Positions 48,205 through 48,490 of a stretch of DNA of 48,490 nucleotides are shown one piece after another. This DNA is from an uncultured Alphaproteobacteria bacterium (GTDB lineage: Bacteria > Pseudomonadota > Alphaproteobacteria > HIMB59): contig CABZUC010000003.1 in NCBI GenBank assembly GCA_902528805.1, forward strand, positions 1-48,490, given 5' to 3'. The notes below the pieces were generated by a model. It worked only from the letters and a program-made list of their open reading frames with translations, was not told where the DNA came from and did no database searches. A program made the position numbers and the translations under genes. Numbering within the stretch: the first letter of the stretch is position 1; every line of letters starts with the position of its first letter.

Positions 48205-48234
48205 TCACGGTTTCGAGCCCTGTCGCTCCCGCCA
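48205..48234 (+). repeat. Degenerate copy of tRNA-Asp 3' end (possible att remnant)
   Basis: TCACGGTTTCGAGCCCTGTCGCTCCCGCCA vs tRNA-Asp 47489-47518 TCGCGGGTTCGAGTCCCGTCGCTCCCGCCA, 26/30 identical; the last 13 nt are identical. Confidence 0.8.
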
Positions 48235-48490
48235 TTTTGTATGAGGGAGTGGATTATTTTTTTTTTGTATTTTCAATCATGAATCAGTTGGTCATACCTT
48301 CTAAATACAACTCAACTTATCTGATGTTTCCATCAATTATATAAGGTGTTTTGCAAAATTTATTTTGAGAATTTCATAGAAGTTAAATTAATACTTGTTT
48401 ATATCTTTTTCGGTTTTATTATCATTGTTTTTCAACATTAATTATTAAATTTTATTTTAAGATCTTACACATAAATTATGTAAATTTGTG

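Overview
AT-rich, densely packed alphaproteobacterial chromosome segment, resembling SAR11/Pelagibacterales-type streamlined genomes (taxonomy inferred, not tested). Positions ~1-22.9 kb form an amine/nitrogen-metabolism locus: a complete-looking N-methylglutamate (methylamine) module (mgdABCD-mgsABC, plus gmaS and an Amt-family transporter), an IclR regulator, and a second parallel module (DAO-family FAD oxidoreductase, divergent glutamine-synthetase homologue, a second MgsABC-like trio, and an uncharacterised Lys-rich protein). A further GATase-I / GS-like / alpha-beta-hydrolase group follows. The two large modules and iclR each have a TTGTTTCA-N5-TGAAACAA-type inverted repeat upstream, suggesting one shared regulator. 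The two MgsC paralogues differ at the 3Fe-4S ligand region: the Cys residues are absent in copy 1 and present in copy 2. The rest (22.9-48.5 kb) is mostly housekeeping: tyrS, anmK, mnmA, sufBCDS-sufT-sufA, EamA permeases, thrS (no TGS domain), hisI, dus, glnE, glnBA, tRNA-His, tRNA-Leu, tig-clpP-clpX-lon-hup, tRNA-Val, tRNA-Asp and a YqaA-like gene. A 30-bp degenerate copy of the tRNA-Asp 3' end lies ~0.7 kb beyond the tRNA, a possible old att site. The strongest candidate for an undescribed system is the second gamma-glutamyl/N-alkylglutamate-type module at 9.1-15.6 kb.
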